A DNA stretch of 64,000 nt from Aquamicrobium sp. (lineage in GTDB: Bacteria; Pseudomonadota; Alphaproteobacteria; Rhizobiales; Rhizobiaceae). The notes beneath the pieces were generated by a model. The model had not been told where the DNA came from. It ran no database searches and saw only the letters and a program-made list of their open reading frames with translations. Location of the stretch: positions 315,823-379,822 of the forward strand of contig JAHHDT010000006.1 in the NCBI GenBank assembly GCA_019739225.1, given 5' to 3'. This document shows, piece after piece, positions 50,336 through 58,067 of this stretch; the first letter of the stretch is position 1; each line of letters begins with the position of its first letter. Position numbers and translations under genes: made by a program.

Positions 50336-51199
50336 ATGAAATGCGTCAGCTACAACATCCAGTTCGGCTTCGGCCAGGACGCCCGGTTCGATCTGGAGCG
50401 CATCATTGACGCCGTGCGCGGCGCCGATGTGATCTGCCTGCAGGAGGTGACGCGTAACAGCCCGATGAACGAAGGGCGCGACCTCGTCGCCGACATACGC
50501 AGCCTGCTGCCGGACTATTTTGCCGCCTACGGTCCCAATTTCGAGGCCGAGATCGCCAGCCACGTCAAGGATGGCAAGGCTGTCGACGTGCGGCTCCAGT
50601 TCGGCAACATGATCTTGTCCAAGACGCCGATCCTGTTGTCGCGCAACCTGCTGCTGCCGCGCACCCGCAGCTACGACAAGGTCAATCTCCAGCGCGGCGC
50701 GCTCGAGGCCATGATCGATACGCCGTTCGGCCCGGTGCGGTTCTATTCCCTGCATCTCGACCATCGCGGCGCCGATGAGCGTGCTGCGCAGCTTCGATTT
50801 CTGATGGAGCGCGTGCTGTCCTATACGCTGGAAGGCGGCGCGATCAGCGGCATCTCGGAGATGGGCTTCCCCGAACCGCCCACGCCCGAGGCTTATGTGC
50901 TGATGGGCGATTTCAACATGCTCGAAGGCTCGCCCGAATATCATATCGTTGCCGGCATGCCCGACCACGAATTCGGCACGCCGCTGGTGGCGCGTTATGC
51001 CGTCGATGCCGCGCTTTGCGAGGGCGGAGACAAGCGGCCGACCTGCGTCAATCTCGAAGACCCGGCTGACACCAGCATGCACAAGCGCATCGACTACTGC
51101 TTCGTGCATCCGCTGCTGGCGTCGAAGGTGCGTTCCTGCCGCGTCGACACGGAAGCGGTCGGGTCCGACCATCGCCCGGTTTGGGTGGAGCTGGGTTAG
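50336..51199 (+). CDS. endonuclease/exonuclease/phosphatase family protein
   Basis: 287-residue metal-dependent phosphoesterase of the EEP superfamily, which includes AP endonucleases, DNase I and lipid phosphatases. Visible catalytic residues: the Asn in SYNIQFG, the Glu in CLQEV, the H-L-D-H-R block, GDFNML with Asp and Asn, and the final SDHRPV. No signal peptide, so probably cytoplasmic. The substrate cannot be told. It is the only plus-strand gene in the rplU-rppH series, divergent from obgE, and its stop overlaps the convergent dctM stop by four bases. Confidence 0.88.
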   Translation: MKCVSYNIQFGFGQDARFDLERIIDAVRGADVICLQEVTRNSPMNEGRDLVADIRSLLPDYFAAYGPNFEAEIASHVKDGKAVDVRLQFGNMILSKTPILLSRNLLLPRTRSYDKVNLQRGALEAMIDTPFGPVRFYSLHLDHRGADERAAQLRFLMERVLSYTLEGGAISGISEMGFPEPPTPEAYVLMGDFNMLEGSPEYHIVAGMPDHEFGTPLVARYAVDAALCEGGDKRPTCVNLEDPADTSMHKRIDYCFVHPLLASKVRSCRVDTEAVGSDHRPVWVELG

Positions 51200-52494
51200 C
51201 GCATCGTCTGCGGCAGCCAGGTGGCGAGCTGCGGGAAGAAGACCAGCAGGACAACGACCGCGAGCGAGGCGGCCACGAACGGCCAGACGCCGGCGAAGAT
51301 GCGGCTTGCCGGCACGCCGGTGGCACGCTCGAGCACGAAGACGTTGAGCCCGATCGGCGGGGTGAGCATGGCGATCTCCATCAGGATCGTCAGATAGATG
51401 CCGGTCCAGATCGGGTCGTAGCCGAGTGCGATTGTAATGGGCAGCACGAGCGGCAGCGTTAGGATCAGCATGCCGAACGTGTCCATGATGGCGCCGAGCA
51501 GCAGGTAGACGAGCGCCAGCGCCAGAAGGATCACCTGCGGCGACGCGTCCAGGTCGGAGACGAGGCCGACCACGGCATCCGTCAGTCTGGTCTGGACGAG
51601 AAAGCGCGACAGTATGATGCCGCCGGTGAGGATCAGGAAGATCGCAGCCGAGGTGCGGATCGTTTCCTTCAGCGCATCGCGCATCATCGTCAGGCCGAGG
51701 CGGCGGCTGACAAGCGCGATGACGAGGACACTCAGAACGCCCACACCCGAGGCTTCGGTGGGCGTGAAAACGCCTGCATAGATGCCGCCGATGACGATCA
51801 CGAAGATGACGACCACCGAAACCAGCCCCACGGCATGAGCCGAAAGAGGTCGATCGGCGACGCCGGGTTCTGCCCGGGTTGCGGCGGCGTATTGGCGGCG
51901 CTGCAGCATCACGGTCGCGACAAAGGCGAGCATAAGCACAAGGCCAGGCACGATGCCGGCGATGAAGAGCGAACCGATCGAGGTCTCGCTCCAGACGCCG
52001 TAGATGACCAGCGGAACGCTGGGCGGGATGATGATGGCGAGCGTCGCGGCGCTGGCTACCGTTGCTGTCGAAAGCTTGTCGCTGTAGCCGCGCTTGATCA
52101 TCTGGGGCACTGCGATGTTGCCCATCGTCGCCACCGCGGCGACGCTGGAGCCGGTAACGGCACCGAAGCCCGCCGAGGCAAGCACGGTCGAGACGCCGAG
52201 CCCGCCGGGCAGGCGCCGCAAGGCGCGCTGGGCCAGCGAGAAGATGTCCTCGGCGAGACCGGCGTGGAAGATGAGCTGTCCCATCAGGATGAAAAGCGGC
52301 ACGGCGATGAACAGGAAGTTGGTACCGTTGTCCCACAGTGCCAGGCCGACCTGGGTGAGGGCCTGGGAGGGGCCGGAAAGTAACGCGTAGCCGATGGTGC
52401 CGGCGCCGAGCAGGGCGTAGCCGACCGGCAGACCCAACAGGACGACGATGAGCATGGCGGCAAGCACGACGATGCCGAGCGTCAACGGGTCCAT
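51196..52494 (-). CDS. dctM: TRAP transporter large permease (DctM)
   Basis: 432-residue large membrane subunit of a tripartite ATP-independent periplasmic transporter, probably for a carboxylate driven by the sodium or proton gradient. Repeated hydrophobic segments are seen, with diagnostic PLFILMGQLIFHAGLA, ASAGFGAVTGSSVAAVATMGNIAVPQM and the second-half repeat ending LTPPIGLNVFVL. The start overlaps the dctQ stop by one base. It converges with the EEP gene with a four-base overlap at the stops. Confidence 0.95.
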   Translation of the reverse strand: MDPLTLGIVVLAAMLIVVLLGLPVGYALLGAGTIGYALLSGPSQALTQVGLALWDNGTNFLFIAVPLFILMGQLIFHAGLAEDIFSLAQRALRRLPGGLGVSTVLASAGFGAVTGSSVAAVATMGNIAVPQMIKRGYSDKLSTATVASAATLAIIIPPSVPLVIYGVWSETSIGSLFIAGIVPGLVLMLAFVATVMLQRRQYAAATRAEPGVADRPLSAHAVGLVSVVVIFVIVIGGIYAGVFTPTEASGVGVLSVLVIALVSRRLGLTMMRDALKETIRTSAAIFLILTGGIILSRFLVQTRLTDAVVGLVSDLDASPQVILLALALVYLLLGAIMDTFGMLILTLPLVLPITIALGYDPIWTGIYLTILMEIAMLTPPIGLNVFVLERATGVPASRIFAGVWPFVAASLAVVVLLVFFPQLATWLPQTMR

Positions 52495-52958
52495 CAGCGG
52501 TTCTCTTTCAGTGCGCGGACCGCGCGGACGAACTCGGCCAGCGCCGACAGGGCGGCTGCCAGCGTGACGAAGGCGGCGAACGGCCAGAAGCTGATGGCGA
52601 TCATCTCGGCACGGTCGCCATAGCGATACATGTCGAGCGCCATCAGCAACACCGCATAGGCAATGGCAACGGCGACCATCCCCGTCAGAAGGTGGCGCAG
52701 CGCAACCCAGAGCCGGCCGGCCCGATTGCGAAACAGCCGGTCGAGCAGGCCGACGCGGATGTGCTGGTCGGCGAGGCTGACGCCCGGCAGGGCGCCGACG
52801 ACGACAAGCAGCAGCAACAGCTCCTTGACGTCGTTACCCCACCGCAACGGCAGGTTCAGCACGTAGCGCAGCACCACATCGGCTCCCACCAGCAAGGCCA
52901 GCCCGGGCAGAAGCAGATAGGCGACCCAGCCTTCCAGGAAGTCGACGATGCGCTGCAT
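52494..52958 (-). CDS. dctQ: TRAP transporter small permease (DctQ)
   Basis: 154-residue four-helix membrane subunit that joins DctM in TRAP transporters. The segments VDFLEGWVAYLLLPGLALLVGADVVLRYVLN and the RWGNDVKELLLLLVVVGALPG region with its conserved Trp are typical. It starts directly after the dctP stop (TAG followed by ATG) and overlaps dctM, so all three are translated from one message. Confidence 0.93.
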   Translation of the reverse strand: MQRIVDFLEGWVAYLLLPGLALLVGADVVLRYVLNLPLRWGNDVKELLLLLVVVGALPGVSLADQHIRVGLLDRLFRNRAGRLWVALRHLLTGMVAVAIAYAVLLMALDMYRYGDRAEMIAISFWPFAAFVTLAAALSALAEFVRAVRALKENR

Positions 52959-54095
52959 CTACTGGGCCGCGGGCAGCAGCCCTTCGACGGGCGTGTTGAC
53001 GGTCATCTCGAAGATTTCCTCAGCGCTCTTGTCACCATATTCCGCACCGAGGCGACGGATGTCCTCGACCAGTTCGCGGGCCGGCAGACCCTCGGCCTCG
53101 CGCGCTTCGATCCAGGTGTCGAGAACCGGCTGCAGAGCATCCTGCCAGGTCTTCTTCTCCTCGTCGGAAAGCTCGATCAGCTCGACGCCGTTGTCGGCAT
53201 AGGTCTTGAGTGCCTGTTCGCGGAACTCGACGCCGAGGCGCTGGCTCACGGCATGGGCGATATTCTGCTGGAACTGGCCGAAGACCGGCTTCAGCGCATC
53301 GGGCAGCTCTGCATAGGCGTCACGGTTGATGCAGGTGTCGATATGCTGGGCGGTGAGGCCGAGGCTGGTGTGATATTTCGCCAGTTCGTAGATCTTGAAC
53401 GGCACGAAACCCGGATCGACCCAGATCACCGCGTCGGCGATGCCCTGCTGGAAAGCCGTGTAGATTTCCGGGAAGGGGATGTTCAGCGTGGTGATGCCGA
53501 GCGCCTCGGCGGCTTCCGGCGGGAAGCCCTGGGCGATGACGCGCAGGCCCTTCATGTCTTCCGGCGTGCGGATCGGCTTGTTGCTCATGATGTCGGAGAC
53601 GCCGGCGATCACGGTGTAGCCGTAGAGCACGCCGCGGCCTTCCCATTCCGGCACGAAATATTTCGGCGCCAGCTCCTGGATGATGCGGGTGGCCGCAACC
53701 GGGTTGGAAGGCGTCACGAAGGGCATCTCGATCGCCTTGTGCAGCGGGAAGCCGCTGCCTTCATAGGAGGTGTAGCAGGCCGCATAGTCGCTGACCCTGT
53801 TGCGCACGGCGCGCCAGCCGTCCGCAGCGGCATGCAGGGTTCCGCCGTGATATTCCTCGATCGTCAGCTTGCCGTCGGTCGCCTCGTTCAGCCACTTGAA
53901 GCCCTTGGTCCAAACTTCCGGCACCAGCGATGCGGCGGGGTTCGGCGAGGAGAATTTCATCGTCACCGGATCGCCGTCATAGGCGATTTCCGGCTCGGCG
54001 GCCGGAGCTTCGTGGGCCAGCCAGTCGGCGACGGTGAACGCATGGGCGGGCGCGACCGACAACGCCAGCGCGAGGGACAATACGAGACGACGCAT
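52959..54095 (-). CDS. dctP: TRAP transporter solute-binding protein (DctP)
   Basis: Periplasmic receptor of the TRAP system, 378 residues, somewhat longer than usual. A signal peptide covers about residues 1-19 (cleavage after A-H-A). The mature protein starts with an Ala/Glu-rich stretch before VTMKFSSPNP. The hinge region GLRVIAQGFPPEAAEALG carries the Arg that normally pairs with the substrate carboxylate; FPEIYTAFQQGIADAV and DPGFVPF follow. The ligand is unknown; the divergence from classical DctP argues against simply calling it a C4-dicarboxylate system. Confidence 0.92.
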   Translation of the reverse strand: MRRLVLSLALALSVAPAHAFTVADWLAHEAPAAEPEIAYDGDPVTMKFSSPNPAASLVPEVWTKGFKWLNEATDGKLTIEEYHGGTLHAAADGWRAVRNRVSDYAACYTSYEGSGFPLHKAIEMPFVTPSNPVAATRIIQELAPKYFVPEWEGRGVLYGYTVIAGVSDIMSNKPIRTPEDMKGLRVIAQGFPPEAAEALGITTLNIPFPEIYTAFQQGIADAVIWVDPGFVPFKIYELAKYHTSLGLTAQHIDTCINRDAYAELPDALKPVFGQFQQNIAHAVSQRLGVEFREQALKTYADNGVELIELSDEEKKTWQDALQPVLDTWIEAREAEGLPARELVEDIRRLGAEYGDKSAEEIFEMTVNTPVEGLLPAAQ

Positions 54096-54123
54096 GGGGA
54101 ACTCTCCTGTAATGGCGTGCTGC

Positions 54124-54531
54124 CTATGCCCGGCGGCCGGCTACGACGGTGTCGCCGGCGCGGAGCGTGTTGCTGATGGTGCAGATGTCTTCGGCCGCGT
54201 GGATCAGGCGATCCTGAACGTCGGTATCGAGCGGGTCGGAGAAGGAGACGGAAGCCTCGAAGCGGCCGAGCCGGCTCGGCTCGTCCTCGGCCTTGATCGC
54301 CTCGACCTCGACGTCGATTTCGCCCAGTTGCCCTACGTCCATGGCGCGGGCGGCGATTCGGATGCTGGCCGCGATGCAGGCGGCCAGTGCCGCGGCCTGG
54401 ATTTCCAGCGGCGTGAAACCGTCGGCCTTGGGCGAGAAGACCGCCTCAATCACCTTGTCGCGGTCGTTGGTAACGGTGCAGGACGCGGCCGTGGCGCTGT
54501 GTGCGCGGACTTTTGCGGATTTGACTGCCAC
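54124..54531 (-). CDS. OsmC family protein
   Basis: 135-residue OsmC/Ohr-fold protein, a family of thiol-dependent peroxidases acting on organic hydroperoxides. The two family cysteines are visible: one in LAACIAASIRI (about residue 51) and one in EDICTISNTL (about residue 117). Between them lies a beta-rich stretch. It precedes dctP by 28 bases on the same strand and may be part of that transcript. Peroxidase activity is inferred from the paired cysteines. Confidence 0.85.
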   Translation of the reverse strand: MAVKSAKVRAHSATAASCTVTNDRDKVIEAVFSPKADGFTPLEIQAAALAACIAASIRIAARAMDVGQLGEIDVEVEAIKAEDEPSRLGRFEASVSFSDPLDTDVQDRLIHAAEDICTISNTLRAGDTVVAGRRA

Positions 54532-54644
54532 GATGGCCTGTTCCCTTGTTCGAATTTCAGCGGGATAGCAGGCATAGGTCTACAGCCAGAAGAAAAGAAA
54601 TTCCACGCCCGGCGGAATGTTTGGCACACCGGTTGCGGAAGTAT

Positions 54645-54670
54645 GTCCCGACCGCGTGGGCGGCCGGGAC
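54645..54670. terminator. GC-rich hairpin between GNAT and OsmC genes
   Basis: Stem GTCCCG-a-CCGC / GCGG-c-CGGGAC with a four-base loop, just after the GNAT stop on the minus strand. There is no T-tract downstream, so it is only a possible terminator or stabilising 3' structure. Confidence 0.3.
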
Positions 54671-54676
54671 CTTTCC

Positions 54677-55267
54677 TCAAACCTGCCCCCAGCTCCGGAG
54701 GCTGACCCAGGTGGCGCGGTCGAGCGCATAGCGCTCGGTGGGCACGCGCCCGGCATAGACGGATTCCAGCATGCCCTGCCCGGAATACTGGAAACCGCAT
54801 TTGTGGATCACGCGCCGCGACGCCGTGTTGATCACGCGGCAGGAGACGTGCAGACGGTCGATCAGCGTGGCGCGGAAGGCGAGATCGACCAGCGCATGTG
54901 CAGCCTCGGTCGCGTAACCACGGCCCCAGTAGGGCTCTCCGATCCAGTAGCCAAGCTCAAGCCCCTGGCTGCGCGGATGCAGGCCCGCACATCCCAGGAA
55001 CGCACCGTTGTCGGCCAGGGTGACGGCATAGGTGCAACCGGCGATCGCCCCGTTGCGGGTGCCTTCCAGGAAGGTATGGGCGTGGTTCTGGGTATAGGGG
55101 TGGGGCATGCGCCCCAGCATCTCGGCGAGCTTGCGGTTGTTGGCGAGTTCGACCAGCTCCGGCACGTCGTCCTTGTGCGGCGGGCGCAGCACGAGACGCT
55201 CCGTCACCAGGACCGGGCAGTCTATGTGCAGACTCTCGTCCTCGACGTCTTCCTTCTCGGCAACCAT
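54677..55267 (-). CDS. GNAT family N-acetyltransferase (RimJ/RimL-like)
   Basis: 196-residue acetyltransferase. TERLVLRPPHKDDVPEL near the N-terminus and LELGYWIGEPYWGRGYATEA, containing the acetyl-CoA loop, are characteristic of the RimJ/RimL-type GNATs. The helix NTASRRVIHKCGFQYSG follows. The rpmA-GNAT-obgE order is common in rhizobia, which suggests a ribosome- or translation-related target, but the substrate is unknown. A terminator hairpin separates it from rpmA upstream. Confidence 0.9.
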   Translation of the reverse strand: MVAEKEDVEDESLHIDCPVLVTERLVLRPPHKDDVPELVELANNRKLAEMLGRMPHPYTQNHAHTFLEGTRNGAIAGCTYAVTLADNGAFLGCAGLHPRSQGLELGYWIGEPYWGRGYATEAAHALVDLAFRATLIDRLHVSCRVINTASRRVIHKCGFQYSGQGMLESVYAGRVPTERYALDRATWVSLRSWGQV

Positions 55268-55291
55268 GGGTCAGTCCTCCAGATGAAAATG

Positions 55292-55320
55292 AAAAAGGGG
55301 AGATGGCGACCCATCTCCCC
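55292..55320 (-). terminator. intrinsic terminator after rplU-rpmA
   Basis: Perfect ten-base stem GGGGAGATGG / CCATCTCCCC with a four-base loop, followed on the minus strand by TTTTTC. It lies about 70 bases after the rpmA stop, so the ribosomal protein pair probably ends here, with the GNAT gene read by readthrough or its own promoter. Confidence 0.85.
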
Positions 55321-55390
55321 TGTTCCTTTTTCCGGACTGTCCGGACACCGGTCCCGAGATGGGGCGCCGGTGTCTTGGTGCGGATCCGGC

Positions 55391-55660
55391 TTACTCCGCT
55401 GCTTCCGTAATCGGGTTTACCGACACGTAGGTTCGGCCATTGGCTTTGCGCGCAAACGACACGGCGCCTTGCTCGAGCGCGAAAAGGGTATGGTCCTTGC
55501 CCATGCCGACGTTCACGCCCGGATGCCACTTGGTGCCGCGTTGACGAATGATGATGTTGCCGGCCACGACCGATTCGCCGCCGAACTTCTTGACGCCAAG
55601 GCGCTTGGACTCGGAGTCGCGACCGTTGCGCGAAGAACCGCCAGCTTTCTTGTGTGCCAT
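55391..55660 (-). CDS. rpmA: 50S ribosomal protein L27 (bL27)
   Basis: 89-residue large-subunit protein whose N-terminus reaches the peptidyl transferase centre. It starts [20 protein letters not shown] and has [20 protein letters not shown], all diagnostic. The N-terminus is of the short proteobacterial type, with no cleavable extension. It is 81 bases after rplU, in the universal order. Confidence 0.98.
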   Translation of the reverse strand: MAHKKAGGSSRNGRDSESKRLGVKKFGGESVVAGNIIIRQRGTKWHPGVNVGMGKDHTLFALEQGAVSFARKANGRTYVSVNPITEAAE

Positions 55661-55741
55661 CGTAGTGCTCCTTTGCGCCCTGACGAGCGCCTCAATCTCT
55701 CAATGCCCGCTTTCGCGGAGAATTTCAATCATCAGGCGAAA

Positions 55742-56386
55742 TTACTTCGCCAGTTCCTTGGCCTGCTCGCGCCAGTCCTTGATCTGGTCGGCGCTGAAAG
55801 GCATCGCCTCGTCGATGCGGACGATGTCCTCGTCGGAGAGACCCGCCACCTGCTTGAAGGTGGTGATGCCCTGCTCGTTGAGCTGGCCGGCAGCCACCGG
55901 GCCGATGCCCTTGATCTCGGTCAGGTCGTCGCCCTTGCCCTTCGGCGCCTTGAACAGGGGTGCCGCGGCAGCGGTCTCGGTCTTGGCGGCTTCGGCTTTT
56001 GGAGCCTCGTCCTTCTTGGCCTCCGCCTTCGGTGCTTCCTTCTTGGCGGCAGCCTTCTTCGAGGGCTTCGCGCCGTCGGTCAGGATTTCCGAGATGCGCA
56101 CCGTGGTGAGCAACTGGCGATGGCCGCGCGTGCGGCGCGAGTTCTGGCGGCGGCGCTTCTTGAACGCGATGACCGTCGGAGCCTTGCCCTGCGCGACGAC
56201 TTCGGCGGCAACCGAAGCGCCATCCACGAAGGGCGCGCCGATGGTCACGTTCTCGCCTTCGCCGAAGGCCAGCACGGAGCCGATCGTTACGATCTCGCCG
56301 ACTTCGCCGGCCACTTTCTCGATCTTCAACACATCGTCGGCGGCGACGCGGTACTGCTTGCCGCCGGTTTTGATGACTGCGAACAT
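55742..56386 (-). CDS. rplU: 50S ribosomal protein L21 (bL21) with C-terminal extension
   Basis: 214 residues, about twice the usual bL21. Residues 1 to about 103 are normal L21 ([34 protein letters not shown]). A Lys/Ala/Glu-rich linker (about 106-145) is followed by a compact C-terminal domain, [20 protein letters not shown] and onward to [11 protein letters not shown]. This resembles helix-hairpin-helix/SAM-like modules (L-x-x-I-x-G-I-G-P). Comparable extensions occur in rhizobia; the role is unknown. I start at the ATG at 56386; the frame is open 42 bases further but lacks L21 character. Confidence 0.97.
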   Translation of the reverse strand: MFAVIKTGGKQYRVAADDVLKIEKVAGEVGEIVTIGSVLAFGEGENVTIGAPFVDGASVAAEVVAQGKAPTVIAFKKRRRQNSRRTRGHRQLLTTVRISEILTDGAKPSKKAAAKKEAPKAEAKKDEAPKAEAAKTETAAAAPLFKAPKGKGDDLTEIKGIGPVAAGQLNEQGITTFKQVAGLSDEDIVRIDEAMPFSADQIKDWREQAKELAK

Positions 56387-56536
56387 TATTCTGCCTTTCG
56401 CTGTTCGTCCGGCCTCCAGCGACCGCAATGCGGTCCGGCCGTCTTTTTGTCAGTCGGTTTCGGGAGTGCGTCCCACAGCGCCATGTTCGCGCAAAGAACG
56501 ACCGGCGCGGAGAGACTCCACGCCGGATTTGCGGTC

Positions 56537-56565
56537 CCGATACAGGAGGGGCCACAGCGAGTCAA
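56537..56565 (-). promoter_or_regulatory. candidate promoter for rplU-rpmA
   Basis: On the minus strand TTGACT and TATCGG are separated by 17 bases, about 150 bases upstream of the rplU start. The match to the sigma-70 -35 box is good and that to the -10 box moderate. A short GACCG/CGGTC hairpin at 56421-56435 lies in the presumed leader. Confidence 0.4.
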
Positions 56566-56577
56566 GATGAAGACGCT

Positions 56578-57903
56578 TCAGACGGCGGCGGAATGCCGTG
56601 CCGTGCCGCTGGCGAAATAGCGGTCGAAGCGCGCGGCGGCAAGGCGGACTAGTGGGCGGCGGGCCGAAGGGATGACGAACCTTTCGCCGTCGCGCAGCAA
56701 AAGCGGTTCCGGTTCCTGCGCCATCGCGGCCGCCTTGGCAAGGATGGTCCTTGCGGCAGCGCCGAAACGCGTGGTGGCTTCCGGTACGCTGAAGCCGAAG
56801 TCGCACATCAGTCGCTCGATCGTCCAGGCGCGCAGGCGGTCGTCTTCCGACAGGGCGATGCCTCTGGCGGTCGCAAGCGAGCCTGCCCGCACGCGCCGTT
56901 CATATTCGGCTGTGGCGGGCACGTTCTGCGCGTAGCCCTGGTGGAAGCGGCTGACCGAGGACGGACCGAGCCCGATCAGCGTCTCGCAGTTGTCGTCGGT
57001 ATAGCCCTGAAAGTTGCGGCGCAGCGATCCGGCCTCTGCGGCAGCGGCCAGGGAATCCTCCGGCAACGCGAAGTGGTCGAGGCCGATGGGTGCGTAGCCT
57101 GCTTGCTCGATGAGGCGGGCCGCCAATTCATATTGCGCGAGCCTTTCTTCCGCGTCGGGCAGCGCCGCCTCGTCGATCATGGTCTGGTGCTTCTTGAACC
57201 ACGGCACATGCGCATAGCCGAAAAGCGCGATGCGGTCGGGGTGGAGCGACAGCACCTTGTCGACCGTCGCGGCGAGGCTTTGGCGTGTCTGGTGCGGCAG
57301 GCCGTAGAGCATGTCGAGATTGACCGAGCCGACGCCGCGATCGCGCAATCCGTCGACCACCGCACGCGTCGCCTCGAAGCTTTGTTCGCGGTTGATCGCC
57401 TTCTGCACGCGTTCGTCGAAATCCTGGATGCCAAGGCTGGCGCGGGTCAGGCCGATCGCGGCAAGCGCATCGAGCCTCGGCTCGTCCATGTCGTTGGGAT
57501 CGATCTCGACGCTGATCGATGCGTCGCCTGCGAAAGCGAAACTCTTCCGCAGAACCGCCATCAAGGCAACAAGGTCGGTGGGTGTCAGCAGCGTCGGCGA
57601 TCCGCCGCCGAAATGCAGCGCGGCGACCCGGATATCGTTGCCGACCAGCGCCCCGACGGTCTCGATCTCCTTGTGCAACGCCTCGAGGAAGGCGGCCACC
57701 GGCTCGTAGCGACGTGTCTGCTTGGTGTGGCAGGCGCAGAACCAGCAGAGGCGATCACAGAACGGGATGTGCACGTAAAGCGACAGCCTTTCGCCCGAAG
57801 GCAGTGCGGCGATCCAACCCTTCACCTCGTCGGCGTCCACGCCTGCATGGAAGTGCGGGGCTGTGGGATAGCTGGTGTAGCGGGGCGCTGTATCTGTCTG
57901 CAT
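56578..57903 (-). CDS. hemN: oxygen-independent coproporphyrinogen III oxidase
   Basis: Radical-SAM enzyme that decarboxylates coproporphyrinogen III for haem synthesis without oxygen; 441 residues. The iron-sulfur motif is in FCDRLCWFCACH (C-x3-C-x2-C plus the HemN-specific fourth Cys). Also visible are YVHIPF upstream, LHFGGGSPT, ASLGIQDFDERVQKAINREQ and the C-terminal HemN domain with MCDFGFS. It is divergent from ccoN with a FixK/FNR box 53 bases upstream of the start, which suits induction at low oxygen to supply haem for cbb3 oxidase. Confidence 0.96.
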   Translation of the reverse strand: MQTDTAPRYTSYPTAPHFHAGVDADEVKGWIAALPSGERLSLYVHIPFCDRLCWFCACHTKQTRRYEPVAAFLEALHKEIETVGALVGNDIRVAALHFGGGSPTLLTPTDLVALMAVLRKSFAFAGDASISVEIDPNDMDEPRLDALAAIGLTRASLGIQDFDERVQKAINREQSFEATRAVVDGLRDRGVGSVNLDMLYGLPHQTRQSLAATVDKVLSLHPDRIALFGYAHVPWFKKHQTMIDEAALPDAEERLAQYELAARLIEQAGYAPIGLDHFALPEDSLAAAAEAGSLRRNFQGYTDDNCETLIGLGPSSVSRFHQGYAQNVPATAEYERRVRAGSLATARGIALSEDDRLRAWTIERLMCDFGFSVPEATTRFGAAARTILAKAAAMAQEPEPLLLRDGERFVIPSARRPLVRLAAARFDRYFASGTARHSAAV

Positions 57904-57955
57904 GGCCCGGACCTCCGTTCGGCGCCAGATGTCGCGTCACCACCGCTCGCGCGCC

Positions 57956-57969
57956 TTGACCTGGATCAA
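57956..57969. promoter_or_regulatory. FixK/FNR box (anaerobox) between hemN and ccoN
   Basis: TTGACCTGGATCAA, matching the TTGAT-N4-ATCAA consensus except for one base. It lies 53 bases before hemN and 99 bases before ccoN on the other strand, so one site could serve both divergent promoters. Confidence 0.88.
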
Positions 57970-58067
57970 GGCGACAGATGGCGCGTCAGGCGATGGGTGA
58001 CAGCCGGACGCTCGCGCCATGGGTGCAGCAGCGTTCGCATGTTCATGCCGCCGACGGGGGTCCAGGA

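Noticed and set aside
51196-54531. OsmC plus TRAP genes considered as a novel stress-linked uptake system.
   Set aside because: Both are common families, the link is adjacency only, and nothing shows joint function.
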